From contig NZ_FOKB01000003.1 in assembly GCF_900111895.1 (NCBI RefSeq), forward strand, positions 410,869 through 474,868: a DNA stretch of 64,000 bases, read 5' to 3'. A program made the translations under genes and the position numbers. This DNA comes from Pseudomonas simiae. Lineage in GTDB: Bacteria; Pseudomonadota; Gammaproteobacteria; Pseudomonadales; Pseudomonadaceae. Position 1 is the first letter of the stretch. Each line of letters begins with the position of its first letter. The notes under the pieces were generated by a model. It made no database searches. It was given only the letters and a program-made list of their open reading frames with translations, and had not been told where the DNA came from. This document shows positions 37,650 through 46,567 of the stretch, one piece after another.

Positions 37650-39572
37650 TCAGTGCACGGTGGCCTGCAGGCCGGCGAGCAATAAACGTTGATACAAATC
37701 CTCTTTCAGCCCCTCCGGGTTATCCAACCGCATCCGTTTCAAATGCTCGGGATACGCCTCCGGCTCCGGCGCATCCAACGCCGCCTTACCCAGTTCCAGA
37801 ATCTCCGTCAGCTTGAATTTGCTCTTGAGCCAGTTCAACGCCCGCAACAGATCCCGCTCTTCATCCGTAAAATCGCTGCCCAGCGGATACTCCGGGAACA
37901 ACCGGCGATGCCGCGCCTGAATACCTTGGAGCCGCTCCGGCGTGTTATCGGCAAAGCGCGGATCCAACTGGAAATCCTTCGGCAACTTGCCGGCCTTATG
38001 CGCCTTTTCGATCAAGTCATCCTGGAAGCGCGAGTCGGTTACGTTGAGCAGCGCTTCGATCACCTTGGCATCCGTCTGGCCGCGCAAATCGGCGATTCCA
38101 TACTCAGTGATGACGATATCCCTCAGGTGCCGGGGAATCGTGCAGTGGCCATAGTCCCAGACGATATTGGAACTGACCTCCCCCGCCGATTCGCGCCAGC
38201 TGCGCAGGATCAAAATCGAGCGCGCGCCCTCCAGCGCATGACCCTGGGCAACGAAGTTGTACTGCCCGCCCACGCCGCTGAGCACGCGCCCGTCTTCCAA
38301 CTGGTCCGCTACCCCCGCGCCCAACAAGGTCACCATGATCGCACTGTTGATAAAGCGAGCATCCCGCCGTTGCAGTCGTTTGAGTTCTTCCTGGCCGTAC
38401 AGCTCATTGATGTAACTGATGCGGGTCATGTTGAATTCGAGGCGCTTGGCGTGGGTCATTTCCTGCAGGCGCTGGTAAAAACTTCGCGGGCCGAGGAAGA
38501 ATCCACCGTGGATCGAGATCCCGTCGGGCTGCGCGGCGTCGTCGAGCGTGCCTGCGTTAGCCTGCTGCTGCGTCGCCACATCCGGGTAGACCTTGCGGCG
38601 GATAATCCCCGCGTCCGCCAGCACCAGCAGCCCGTTGACGAACATTTCGCTACACCCGTAGAGGCCACGCGCGAACGGATCGACACCGCCTTCGTGGCTG
38701 ATCAACGGCGCCCACTGATAGACGTCCAGGTCAGTCAGCAGCAATCGGTAGGCCTCATTGTCCGCCTGGCGCGCCAGCAGCGCGGCAGTCAGCGCATCAC
38801 CCATGGAGCCGATGCCGATCTGCAGAGTGCCACCATCGCGCACCAAGGTGCTGGCATGCAGGCCGATAAAGTGGTCCTGGAAGCCCACCGGCATGTTCGG
38901 TGTGGAGAACAGCGTGGTGCTGTCTTTTTCATCGATCAGGTAATCGAAGGCGTCCATTCCCAGCTCCGCATCACCCGGCATGTAGGGTAAATCGCTGTGG
39001 ACCTGGCCGACGATCAGCACGGTTTCACCGGCATCACGGCGCTTGGCGATCATTGGTAACAGGTCGAGGGTGATATCCGGGTTGCAGCTCAGGCTCAGAC
39101 GATCAGGGTGTTCGCTGCTGCTGGCAACCAGTTGAGCGACCAGGTTCAGGCCGGCGGCGTTGATGTCGCGGGCGGCGTGGCTGTAATTGCTGCTGACGTA
39201 ATCCTGCTGGGCCGACTCGCTGTGGAGCAAGCTGCCGGGCTGCATGAAGAACTGCTGCACGTGGATATTTTCCGGGAGGTTGTCCTTGTGCAGGGCGGCG
39301 AGGAAATCCAGTTCGGGATAATCGCCAAACACTCGCTCGATAAAGGGTTCGAGAAAGCGTTTCTGCAAGCCATCGCCCAGTGTTGGCCGGCCCAGGCTCA
39401 AGGCGGTATAGATCGTCAGCGACCGCTCCGGCAATTTGGCAATGCGCCGGTACAGCGCGTTGGCAAACAGGTTCGGCTTGCCCAGGCCAAGCGGCATGCC
39501 CATGTGGATATGCGCAGGCAACCGCTCCAGCACATCGTCAACTGCTTGCTCGATTGAACACAACTGCACCAT
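37650..39572 (-). CDS. Acetyl-CoA hydrolase/transferase family protein
   Basis: The 640-residue protein has the two-domain CoA-transferase family I layout, with the C-terminal AcetylCoA_hyd_C region and the active-site neighbourhood VITEYGIADLRGQTDAKVIE, whose Glu is expected to form the CoA thioester. It is longer than typical 500-residue acetyl-CoA hydrolases because of a C-terminal extension. It likely transfers or hydrolyses CoA from short acyl-CoAs; substrate not determined. Same strand as cycB upstream, but a terminator lies between. Confidence 0.88.
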   Translation of the reverse strand: MVQLCSIEQAVDDVLERLPAHIHMGMPLGLGKPNLFANALYRRIAKLPERSLTIYTALSLGRPTLGDGLQKRFLEPFIERVFGDYPELDFLAALHKDNLPENIHVQQFFMQPGSLLHSESAQQDYVSSNYSHAARDINAAGLNLVAQLVASSSEHPDRLSLSCNPDITLDLLPMIAKRRDAGETVLIVGQVHSDLPYMPGDAELGMDAFDYLIDEKDSTTLFSTPNMPVGFQDHFIGLHASTLVRDGGTLQIGIGSMGDALTAALLARQADNEAYRLLLTDLDVYQWAPLISHEGGVDPFARGLYGCSEMFVNGLLVLADAGIIRRKVYPDVATQQQANAGTLDDAAQPDGISIHGGFFLGPRSFYQRLQEMTHAKRLEFNMTRISYINELYGQEELKRLQRRDARFINSAIMVTLLGAGVADQLEDGRVLSGVGGQYNFVAQGHALEGARSILILRSWRESAGEVSSNIVWDYGHCTIPRHLRDIVITEYGIADLRGQTDAKVIEALLNVTDSRFQDDLIEKAHKAGKLPKDFQLDPRFADNTPERLQGIQARHRRLFPEYPLGSDFTDEERDLLRALNWLKSKFKLTEILELGKAALDAPEPEAYPEHLKRMRLDNPEGLKEDLYQRLLLAGLQATVH

Positions 39573-39665
39573 CCGACCCTCCTGAACATTCCATGATTAG
39601 GGGTTGGACCGAGCTTGCCGGGTCTTTGCTGCAAAGAACAGCGCTGAAACACAAATCACGGATAC

Positions 39666-39692
39666 AAAAAAGCCGCTTGTAAGCGGCTTTTT
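39666..39692 (-). terminator. Intrinsic terminator of the cytochrome c5 gene
   Basis: AAAAAGCCGCTT-GT-AAGCGGCTTTTT, 14 bases beyond the cycB stop on the minus strand. Confidence 0.85.
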
Positions 39693-39705
39693 GGCGAAGA
39701 TCGGT

Positions 39706-40131
39706 TTATTTCAAACCGGACATCTTCTCGATCGCACCTTTGAGGTCATCATCCGAGCAATCGGCGCAGGTGCCCTTTGGCGGCATGGCATTGATACCGG
39801 TAATGGCCTTGGCGAGGATGCCATCCAGGCCGCCCTGGTGGTCAGCGCGTTCTTTCCAGGCAGCGGTGTCACCGATTTTCGGCGCGCCCAACAGGCCAGT
39901 GCCGTGGCAAGCGTTGCAATGCTTGGCAATGATTTCATCCGGCGTCTTCGCAGCGCCGCCGCCTGCGGCGACCGCCACTTCCATGCCTTTGCATTCCTGG
40001 CCCTGGACGCAAACCTGGCCGACAGGCTCCAGGCGCTTGGCAATGTCATCATTGGTCGCAGCTTGAGCGCTGACAGCCCATAGGGCCAGTACGGTTGCTG
40101 GTGCAGCCAGCATTTTCATAATTAGGTTCAC
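39706..40131 (-). CDS. cycB: Cytochrome c5
   Basis: The 141-residue periplasmic protein has a signal peptide (ending ALWAVSAQA) and a class I heme site CNACH with axial Met in INAMPPKGTC, plus the extra cysteines CADC typical of c5. A second Cys pair (CVQGQEC) lies near the N-terminus. It should carry electrons, for example to terminal oxidases. The GTG start at 40131 is supported by GAGGG 7 bases upstream; the following ATG codons lack this. Confidence 0.93.
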   Translation of the reverse strand: MNLIMKMLAAPATVLALWAVSAQAATNDDIAKRLEPVGQVCVQGQECKGMEVAVAAGGGAAKTPDEIIAKHCNACHGTGLLGAPKIGDTAAWKERADHQGGLDGILAKAITGINAMPPKGTCADCSDDDLKGAIEKMSGLK

Positions 40132-40300
40132 GCGTTCACCCTCAATGGTGGCTATTCACGCCTGCGGCCACGGTTTCGCAGGCGGCGAAAGTATAACGGT
40201 TAGCCCGCCCTGCCGAAACAACCCTATTAAATAAAGGGAGATTCAGCTTCACGGATACAGCTACGGGAGTCTCTGCCACGCAGGCAGGACGCCTCTTTTC

Positions 40301-40849
40301 TTAAAAGTTCGCGGGTGTGGCTGCGCTGATTAGTCGCGCCGGCACGTCGAACGGATTGCGAAAACGATGAGGCTTGGTGCTTTCAAAGTAGTAGCTATCG
40401 CCCGCTTCGAGCACAAAAGTTTCAAGACCGACCACCAACTCCAGACGACCTTCCACCAGAATCCCGGTTTCTTCGCCTTCGTGGGTGAGCATTTCTTCGC
40501 CCGTGTCGGCGCCCGGCGGGTAGATTTCGTTGAGAAACGCAATCGCCCGGCTGGGGTGAGCCCGGCCTACCAGTTTCATGGTGACGGCGCCGTCAGAGAT
40601 ATCAATGAGCTCATTGGCTTTATAGACGATCTGCGTCGGTATTTCCTGGAGGATCTCCTCGGAAAAGAACTCGACCATGGACATAGGGATGCCGCCCAGC
40701 ACCTTGCGCAAGGAGCTGATCGAGGGGCTGACGCTGTTTTTTTCGATCATCGAAATGGTGCTGTTGGTGACACCCGCGCGCTTGGCGAGCTCGCGCTGGG
40801 AAAGACCCTTCAGTTTACGGATGGATTGCAGTCGTTCGCCGACGTCCAA
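40301..40849 (-). CDS. pauR: XRE-cupin regulator, PauR/PuuR-like repressor of polyamine catabolism
   Basis: The 182-residue protein has an N-terminal HTH_3 domain (GERLQSIRKLKGLSQRELAK, TNSTISMIEKNSVSPSISSL) and a C-terminal cupin (MLTHEGEETGILVEGRLELV). This is the PuuR/PauR layout; in P. aeruginosa PauR, encoded beside cycB and dadX as here, represses the gamma-glutamyl polyamine pathway. Ligands in that family are polyamines. It lies near oxidase (44882) and aldehyde dehydrogenase (51007) genes of the same pathway. Confidence 0.92.
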   Translation of the reverse strand: MDVGERLQSIRKLKGLSQRELAKRAGVTNSTISMIEKNSVSPSISSLRKVLGGIPMSMVEFFSEEILQEIPTQIVYKANELIDISDGAVTMKLVGRAHPSRAIAFLNEIYPPGADTGEEMLTHEGEETGILVEGRLELVVGLETFVLEAGDSYYFESTKPHRFRNPFDVPARLISAATPANF

Positions 40850-40965
40850 TGCAGGAGCCTCCTAGGATTCAGGCTTTGTTGTAATTGAGCGTTATCATGG
40901 CGACAGCGTTCAGTATTTACAACACTTGGGCCTAAATCCCGGGCGCTTGTGTTCGTGACTGGCGG

Positions 40966-42039
40966 TCAAGCCTCGGAATAGAGCCTTGGCACGCGGCGCA
41001 GGTTGCAGAACAGTTGGTAAGGAATGGTCTCGGCGGCGACCGCCACATCACTGGCCAGGATGTTTTTGCCCCACAACTCCACCGTGGAACCGAGCCCGGC
41101 CTGAGGCAGGTCAGTCAGGTCGATGCACAGCATGTCCATGGACACACGGCCCAGCAACTGGCTGCGCTGCCCGGCCACCAGTACCGGCGTACCGGTCGGC
41201 GCGTGGCGCGGATAGCCATCGGCATATCCCATGGCAACCACGCCGATACGCATGGGTTTCGGCGTAATGAACTTGGCGCCGTAGCCCACCGGCTCCCCGG
41301 CCGGCAGCTCACGTACGCAGATAACCTTGGACTCCAGGGTCATTACTGGCTGCAAGCGCGAGGCTACGGCCTGGTCTTCGCCAAAAGGCGTCGCACCGTA
41401 GAGCATGATGCCGGGACGGACCCAATCGCTAGACACATTCGGCCAGCCCATCACCGATGGCGAGTTGCGCAGGCTCACCTCGGCCGACAAGCCCTGGCGC
41501 GCCGCGTCAAACACCGCCACCTGTTCATCACTGCGTACGCAGTCGAGTTCATCGGCGCGGGCAAAGTGGCTCATCAGTACGATCTTGGCCACCTTGCCGC
41601 TGGCCAGCAAGCGCTGATAAGCCTCGTGATAATCCTTGGGGTGCAAGCCAACACGGTGCATGCCGGAATCGAGCTTGAGCCAGATAGTCAGCGGTTTGCT
41701 CAGCTTGGCCTGTTCGATGGCCTCCAACTGCCACAGCGAATGCACCACGCACCAGAAATCATGCTCGATGATCAGTGGCAGCTCATCAGCCTCGAAGAAA
41801 CCTTCCAGCAGCAGCACCGGCGCACGAATCCCGGCGGCGCGCAGCTCCAACGCCTCTTCGATACAGGCGACGGCGAACCCATCGGCCTCGGCTTCCAACG
41901 CCTGGGCCACACGCACGGCGCCATGTCCGTAGGCATCGGCCTTGATCACGGCAAGGGCCTTGGCCCCCGTGACTTCACGGGCCAATTGGTAGTTGTGGCG
42001 CAGGGCTTGGAGGTCAATCAGGGCACGGGCAGGACGCAT
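40966..42039 (-). CDS. dadX: Catabolic alanine racemase
   Basis: The 357-residue fold III enzyme has the PLP lysine in [20 protein letters not shown] (about Lys33) and the second catalytic Tyr in [20 protein letters not shown]. It interconverts L- and D-alanine. Linkage to dadA marks it as the catabolic racemase DadX rather than the biosynthetic Alr. It is the third gene of dadA-ridA-dadX. Confidence 0.96.
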   Translation of the reverse strand: MRPARALIDLQALRHNYQLAREVTGAKALAVIKADAYGHGAVRVAQALEAEADGFAVACIEEALELRAAGIRAPVLLLEGFFEADELPLIIEHDFWCVVHSLWQLEAIEQAKLSKPLTIWLKLDSGMHRVGLHPKDYHEAYQRLLASGKVAKIVLMSHFARADELDCVRSDEQVAVFDAARQGLSAEVSLRNSPSVMGWPNVSSDWVRPGIMLYGATPFGEDQAVASRLQPVMTLESKVICVRELPAGEPVGYGAKFITPKPMRIGVVAMGYADGYPRHAPTGTPVLVAGQRSQLLGRVSMDMLCIDLTDLPQAGLGSTVELWGKNILASDVAVAAETIPYQLFCNLRRVPRLYSEA

Positions 42040-42118
42040 GGCGGCAGGCTTCTAGGCGGCAGAGTGAAGAAAAACCGGCACCGACAGGCAACCTCGGCAC
42101 CGGGAGAGGGATCGTTGT

Positions 42119-42472
42119 TTAAGGCAGGGCAGCCACGACGGACAGCTCTACCAGGATTTCCGGTTCGCACAGCTTGGCTTCAACCGTGGCACGGGCCGGC
42201 GCAACACCTTTGGGCAGCCACTTGTCCCATACCGCGTTCATGCCGGCGAAATCCGCGTCGATGTCTTTCAGGTAGATCGTCACCGACAGCAACTTGGTCT
42301 TGTCAGTGCCGGCCAGGTCCAGCAAACGCTCGATATTGGCCAGGGTTTCACGGGTCTGCTGTTCAATTCCGGCATTCATGTCGTCGCCGACTTGCCCGGC
42401 CAGGTACACGGTACCGTTGTGGACAACGATCTGGCTCATGCGCTCATTGGTGAGCTGGCGCTGGATTGACAT
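42119..42472 (-). CDS. RidA-family enamine/imine deaminase
   Basis: The 117-residue product belongs to the YjgF/YER057c/UK114 family, with [30 protein letters not shown] and the C-terminal [20 protein letters not shown] containing the carboxylate-binding Arg. RidA proteins hydrolyse reactive 2-aminoacrylate and imines; here the imine made by DadA is an attractive substrate. ATG 42472 lies inside the end of dadA, so the two genes overlap by 29 bases and are probably coupled. Confidence 0.93.
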   Translation of the reverse strand: MSIQRQLTNERMSQIVVHNGTVYLAGQVGDDMNAGIEQQTRETLANIERLLDLAGTDKTKLLSVTIYLKDIDADFAGMNAVWDKWLPKGVAPARATVEAKLCEPEILVELSVVAALP

Positions 42473-43745
42473 GTTGTGCGGACTCCTGGTGGTTGCCGTA
42501 ACGGGAAATATCGAGGCCTTCCGCACTGATCTGCGGCGTTTTCTTGGCCATCAGGTCGGCCAGCAAGCGACCGGAGCCACAAGCCATGGTCCAACCGAGG
42601 GTGCCGTGGCCGGTATTCAGGAACAGGTTCTTGAACGGGGTAGCACCGACAATCGGCGTGCCGTCGGGGGTGGTCGGGCGCAGTCCGGTCCAGAACGTGG
42701 CTTCGGTCAAATCGCCGCCCTGAGGATAAAGGTCGTTGACGATCATCTCCAGGGTTTCGCGCCGACGCGGGTTAAGCGACAGGTCAAAACCGGCTATTTC
42801 AGCCATGCCGCCGACGCGGATGCGGTTGTCGAAACGGGTGATCGCGACCTTGTAGGTCTCGTCGAGAATGGTCGAAGTCGGCGCCATCGCCGGGTTGGTG
42901 ATCGGCACGGTCAGCGAGTAGCCCTTGAGCGGGTACACCGGCGCCTTGATCCCCAGCGGCTTGAGCAATTTCGGCGAGTAGCTGCCGAGGGCCAGCACGT
43001 AGCGGTCGGCGGTTTCCAGCTTGCCGTCGACCCTCACGCCGTTGATACGGTCACCGGCGTAATCGAGGCGCTGGATGTCTTGCTCGAAGCGGAATTCCAC
43101 GCCGAGCTGCTTGCACATGTCGACCAGGCGGGTGGTGAACATCTGGCAGTCACCGGTCTGGTCGTTAGGCAGGCGCAAGGCGCCGGCGAGGATATCGGTG
43201 ACGCTCGCCAGGGCCGGCTCGACGCGGGCAATGCCGGCGCGGTCGAGCACTTCGAACGGCACGCCGGACTCTTTCAACACGGCGATGTCCTTGGCTGCGC
43301 CATCCAGCTGCGCCTGGGTGCGGAACAGTTGGGTAGTCCCCAGGCTACGGCCTTCGTAGGCAATGCCGGTTTCCGCGCGCAGTTCGTCGAGGCAGTCGCG
43401 GCTGTACTCGGACAGGCGCACCATGCGCTCCTTGTTCACCGCATAACGGCTCGCGGTGCAGTTGCGCAGCATCTGCGCCATCCACAGGTATTGGTCGATA
43501 TCGGCGGTGGCCTTGATCGCCAGCGGCGCGTGGCGTTGCAGCAGCCACTTGATGGCCTTGAGTGGCACACCCGGTGCGGCCCAGGGCGATGCATAGCCTG
43601 GCGACACCTGGCCGGCGTTGGCGAAACTGGTTTCCATGGCAGCAGCAGGCTGACGGTCGACGACAACCACTTCAAAGCCGGCCCGCGCCAAATAGTAGGC
43701 ACTGGTCACACCAATGACGCCGCTACCCAAGACCAGAACGCGCAT
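42444..43745 (-). CDS. dadA: D-amino acid dehydrogenase, small subunit
   Basis: The 433-residue flavoprotein begins [20 protein letters not shown], an FAD-binding Rossmann fold, and has the DAO family end ([20 protein letters not shown]). It oxidises D-alanine and other D-amino acids to 2-oxo acids, passing electrons to the respiratory chain. It heads the dadA-ridA-dadX operon, and lrp is divergent 156 bases away. Lrp-type activation by L-alanine is expected from P. aeruginosa. Confidence 0.97.
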   Translation of the reverse strand: MRVLVLGSGVIGVTSAYYLARAGFEVVVVDRQPAAAMETSFANAGQVSPGYASPWAAPGVPLKAIKWLLQRHAPLAIKATADIDQYLWMAQMLRNCTASRYAVNKERMVRLSEYSRDCLDELRAETGIAYEGRSLGTTQLFRTQAQLDGAAKDIAVLKESGVPFEVLDRAGIARVEPALASVTDILAGALRLPNDQTGDCQMFTTRLVDMCKQLGVEFRFEQDIQRLDYAGDRINGVRVDGKLETADRYVLALGSYSPKLLKPLGIKAPVYPLKGYSLTVPITNPAMAPTSTILDETYKVAITRFDNRIRVGGMAEIAGFDLSLNPRRRETLEMIVNDLYPQGGDLTEATFWTGLRPTTPDGTPIVGATPFKNLFLNTGHGTLGWTMACGSGRLLADLMAKKTPQISAEGLDISRYGNHQESAQHVNPAPAHQ

Positions 43746-43901
43746 TTTTATATCCTCATCGCGGGCATGGCCGCTGACGTGTGTTATTCGAGCAATGATG
43801 AGCGCAGTGTAAAAAACAATTGCCAGTGCATTTCACTATATAACTGCCTATATTTGGCGACAATACTCGGCAAAAACCCTTTTCACAGAGGCGTATCCCC
43901 T

Positions 43902-44390
43902 ATGCGTACCAACACCCAGACCAAGCGGGAGCTGGACAAGATCGACCGCAACATCCTGCGCATCCTGCAAACCGACGGGCGTATTTCGTTTACGGAGCTG
44001 GGGGAAAAGGTCGGGCTGTCGACCACGCCCTGTACCGAGCGCGTGCGCCGGCTAGAGCGTGAAGGGATCATCATGGGCTACAACGCGCGGCTCAACCCGC
44101 AGCATTTGAAAGGCAGTTTGCTGGTATTTGTCGAGATCAGCCTCGATTACAAGTCCGGCGACACCTTTGAGGAGTTCCGCCGCGCCGTGTTGAAACTGCC
44201 CCATGTGCTGGAGTGTCACTTGGTGTCGGGCGACTTCGACTACCTGGTGAAGGCGCGAATTTCCGAGATGGCGTCGTACCGCAAACTGCTGGGCGATATC
44301 CTGCTCAAGTTGCCCCATGTGCGGGAGTCAAAGAGCTATATCGTGATGGAAGAAGTGAAGGAGAGCCTGAACCTTCCGATCCCGGACTGA
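43902..44390 (+). CDS. lrp: Lrp, leucine-responsive global regulator
   Basis: The 162-residue protein has an N-terminal HTH (IDRNILRILQTDGRISFTEL, VGLSTTPCTERVRRLEREGI) and a C-terminal RAM/AsnC domain (LVFVEISLDYKSGDTFEEFR). Length and sequence match Pseudomonas Lrp, which activates dadAX. ATG 43902 was chosen; the frame extending back to 42294 is an artefact across dadA. Confidence 0.96.
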   Translation: MRTNTQTKRELDKIDRNILRILQTDGRISFTELGEKVGLSTTPCTERVRRLEREGIIMGYNARLNPQHLKGSLLVFVEISLDYKSGDTFEEFRRAVLKLPHVLECHLVSGDFDYLVKARISEMASYRKLLGDILLKLPHVRESKSYIVMEEVKESLNLPIPD

Positions 44391-44412
44391 CTGACACAAC
44401 ACAGTAACCGAG

Positions 44413-44766
44413 TTAAACCAGTACCTGCCGGGTACTCGCCATGTATTCGTGGATCTGTTTTTCCACCCGCGGGTGAATCAGCTCCACCGGCCTGCGCCCG
44501 TTGGGGCACGGCAACGTCTTGGTCGTGCCGAACAGCCGGCAGATCAACGGTCGCTCGTCGTACACCGTGCAGCCGTGGGGGCCCAGGTGCACGCAGTTCA
44601 GTTCATCCATGGCCGCGTCCTGCTCGGCGGCGGTCTTGCGCGGCAGGCGCGACATTTCCTCCGGCGAGGTGGTCACCGGCCCACAGCAGTCGTGGCAACC
44701 GGGAACGCACTCGAACGAAGGAATCTGCCGACGCAGCGCGCTGATTTTCTGACTGTTGCAACTCAT
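44413..44766 (-). CDS. YkgJ-family cysteine cluster protein
   Basis: The 117-residue protein has the CxxCxxCC-type cluster (CVPGCHDCCG) and further cysteines CVHLGPHGCTVYDERPLICRLFG, the pattern of the YkgJ family (zinc or iron chelatase-like). Function is unknown. It is convergent with lrp, and divergent from the oxidase gene. Confidence 0.92.
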   Translation of the reverse strand: MSCNSQKISALRRQIPSFECVPGCHDCCGPVTTSPEEMSRLPRKTAAEQDAAMDELNCVHLGPHGCTVYDERPLICRLFGTTKTLPCPNGRRPVELIHPRVEKQIHEYMASTRQVLV

Positions 44767-44881
44767 CGAAACACATACCGAACGGCGAATAGACGTGGAT
44801 TCTGACGCAAAACGCCCTGCGCAGACAGTTTTGTCCGACCGCTGTATCCTGCGTCAAATTTTCCAAACAGGGATGCTCCCC

Positions 44882-46174
44882 ATGACTGCCAGCGCCCGGC
44901 ACACTCCGTCCTATTATGCAGCCAGCAGTGTGGCGCAACCCGATTACCCGGTGTTGACGGGCGACATGACGGCCGATGTATGCGTGGTCGGCGGGGGCTT
45001 TTCCGGGCTGAACACGGCGCTGGAGCTGGCCGAGCGGGGTTTCAGCGTGGTGTTGCTGGAGGCACGCAAGATCGCCTGGGGCGCCAGCGGACGCAACGGC
45101 GGCCAATTGATTCGTGGCGTCGGGCATGGCTTGGACCAGTTCGCCAACGTGATCGGCACCGAAGGCGTGCGCCAGATGAAGCTGATGGGCCTGGAAGCGG
45201 TGGAGATCGTGCGTGAGCGCGTCGAACGCTTCCAGATCCCCTGCGACTTGACGTGGGGCTACTGCGACCTGGCCAACAAGTCCCGCGACCTGCAAGGCCT
45301 GGCCGAAGACGCCGAAGAGCTCCGCGGCCTCGGCTATCGCCATGAAGTGCGCCTGCTGCACGCTGACCAAATGAGCAGCGTGATCGGCTCGGACCGTTAT
45401 GTAGGCGGCATGATTGACATGGGGTCCGGCCACTTGCACCCGCTGAACCTGGCCCTTGGTGAGGCCGCCGCCGCGCAGCAGCTGGGCGTGAAGCTGTTCG
45501 AGCAGTCCGAAGTCACGCGCATCGACTACGGCCCCGAAGTCAACGTACACACCGCCCAGGGCAACGTACGCGCCAAAACCCTGGTGCTGGCCTGCAATGC
45601 CTACCTCAATGGCCTCAACCCACGCCTGAGCGGCAAAGTGTTGCCCGCCGGCAGCTACATCATCGCCACCGAACCGTTGAGCGAAGCCCAAGCTGTCGAT
45701 TTGCTGCCGCAGAACATGGCGGTGTGCGACCAGCGTGTCACGGTGGATTACTTCCGGCTGTCCGCCGACCGTCGCCTGCTGTTCGGCGGCGCCTGCCATT
45801 ACTCCGGTCGCGATCCCAAGGACATCGGCGCCTACATGCGCCCGAAAATGCTGCAGGTGTTCCCGCAATTGGCCGACGTGAAAATCGATTATCAATGGGG
45901 TGGCATGATCGGTATCGGTGCCAACCGCTTGCCGCAGATTGGCCGCCTGACCGACCAACCCAACGTGTATTACGCCCAGGCCTACGCCGGCCATGGCCTC
46001 AACGCCACCCACCTGGCGGGCAAGTTGCTGGCCGAAGCCATCAGTGGCCAGCAACAGGGGCGCTTTGACCTGTTCGCCCAGGTGCCGCACATCACCTTCC
46101 CCGGCGGCAAGCACCTGCGCTCGCCGCTGCTGGCATTGGGGATGCTCTGGCACCGCCTCAAAGAGCGGATGTGA
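44882..46174 (+). CDS. FAD-dependent oxidoreductase, PuuB/PauB-like gamma-glutamylpolyamine oxidase
   Basis: The 430-residue protein has the FAD Rossmann motif VCVVGGGFSGLNTALELAER and DAO fold, with GASGRNGGQLIRGVGHGLDQ and the C-terminal YAQAYAGHGLNATHLAGKLL that recur in gamma-glutamylputrescine oxidases. P. aeruginosa has several PauB paralogues, one beside lrp as here. It would oxidise gamma-glutamylated putrescine or related amines, releasing aldehyde for KauB/PauC-type dehydrogenase. ATG 44882 follows CAGGGA; ATG 44873 is possible. Confidence 0.88.
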   Translation: MTASARHTPSYYAASSVAQPDYPVLTGDMTADVCVVGGGFSGLNTALELAERGFSVVLLEARKIAWGASGRNGGQLIRGVGHGLDQFANVIGTEGVRQMKLMGLEAVEIVRERVERFQIPCDLTWGYCDLANKSRDLQGLAEDAEELRGLGYRHEVRLLHADQMSSVIGSDRYVGGMIDMGSGHLHPLNLALGEAAAAQQLGVKLFEQSEVTRIDYGPEVNVHTAQGNVRAKTLVLACNAYLNGLNPRLSGKVLPAGSYIIATEPLSEAQAVDLLPQNMAVCDQRVTVDYFRLSADRRLLFGGACHYSGRDPKDIGAYMRPKMLQVFPQLADVKIDYQWGGMIGIGANRLPQIGRLTDQPNVYYAQAYAGHGLNATHLAGKLLAEAISGQQQGRFDLFAQVPHITFPGGKHLRSPLLALGMLWHRLKERM

Positions 46175-46175
46175 T

Positions 46176-46400
46176 TCAATCGCGCCAGAAGGATTTCAGA
46201 CCTTCCTGGCGCGCTTGTTCGGCGGTCAATCCGACATCGCGCAGCTGTTCGCTCGTCAGATGCAGCAGAGCCTTGCGCGTGTGACGACGGTGCCAGAACA
46301 GACTCCAGCGGCCGATGTCGCGCGGCGCCGTAGCCCGCTCCTGCTCTGCCTCCAGTTCCTGACTGTGTAACGCCAGCCGCACATCGCTCATGCCGTTCAT
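46176..46400 (-). CDS. DUF1127 (YjiS-like) small protein
   Basis: This 74-residue protein has the DUF1127 C-terminal motif WHRRHTRKALLHLTSEQLRD followed by VGLTAEQARQE, rich in Arg. ATG 46400 is preceded by GAGGGG at 8 bases; the longer frame to 46463 lacks this. In some alphaproteobacteria related DUF1127 proteins bind RNA and affect carbon and phosphate uptake; the role here is unknown. It is convergent with the oxidase (1-base gap) and divergent from the MocR gene. Confidence 0.9.
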   Translation of the reverse strand: MNGMSDVRLALHSQELEAEQERATAPRDIGRWSLFWHRRHTRKALLHLTSEQLRDVGLTAEQARQEGLKSFWRD

Positions 46401-46456
46401 TTTGCTGCCCCTCATTTGCATTGTTGCCTTGAGTGACAAGCATGGGCGTACGGCAG

Positions 46457-46551
46457 AAACCATTACAGATTCAACCCACCTTTATTAAATACATACAGAT
46501 ACTGCCTATGGTTGGCTGAATCCTGTATTTTCTGCCTATCTGTAATGGTTT
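46457..46551. promoter_or_regulatory. Repeat-rich operator between DUF1127 and MocR genes
   Basis: A perfect 14-bp inverted repeat AAACCATTACAGAT (46457-46470) / ATCTGTAATGGTTT (46538-46551) frames the region. Inside, ACAGAT recurs at 46465 and 46495, and CTGCCTAT at 46502 and 46532; each pair is exactly 30 bp apart. MocR-type regulators commonly bind direct repeats, so this may be its autoregulatory site. Sequence seen; binding inferred. Confidence 0.6.
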
Positions 46552-46567
46552 ATCGGGAGCAAACGCC

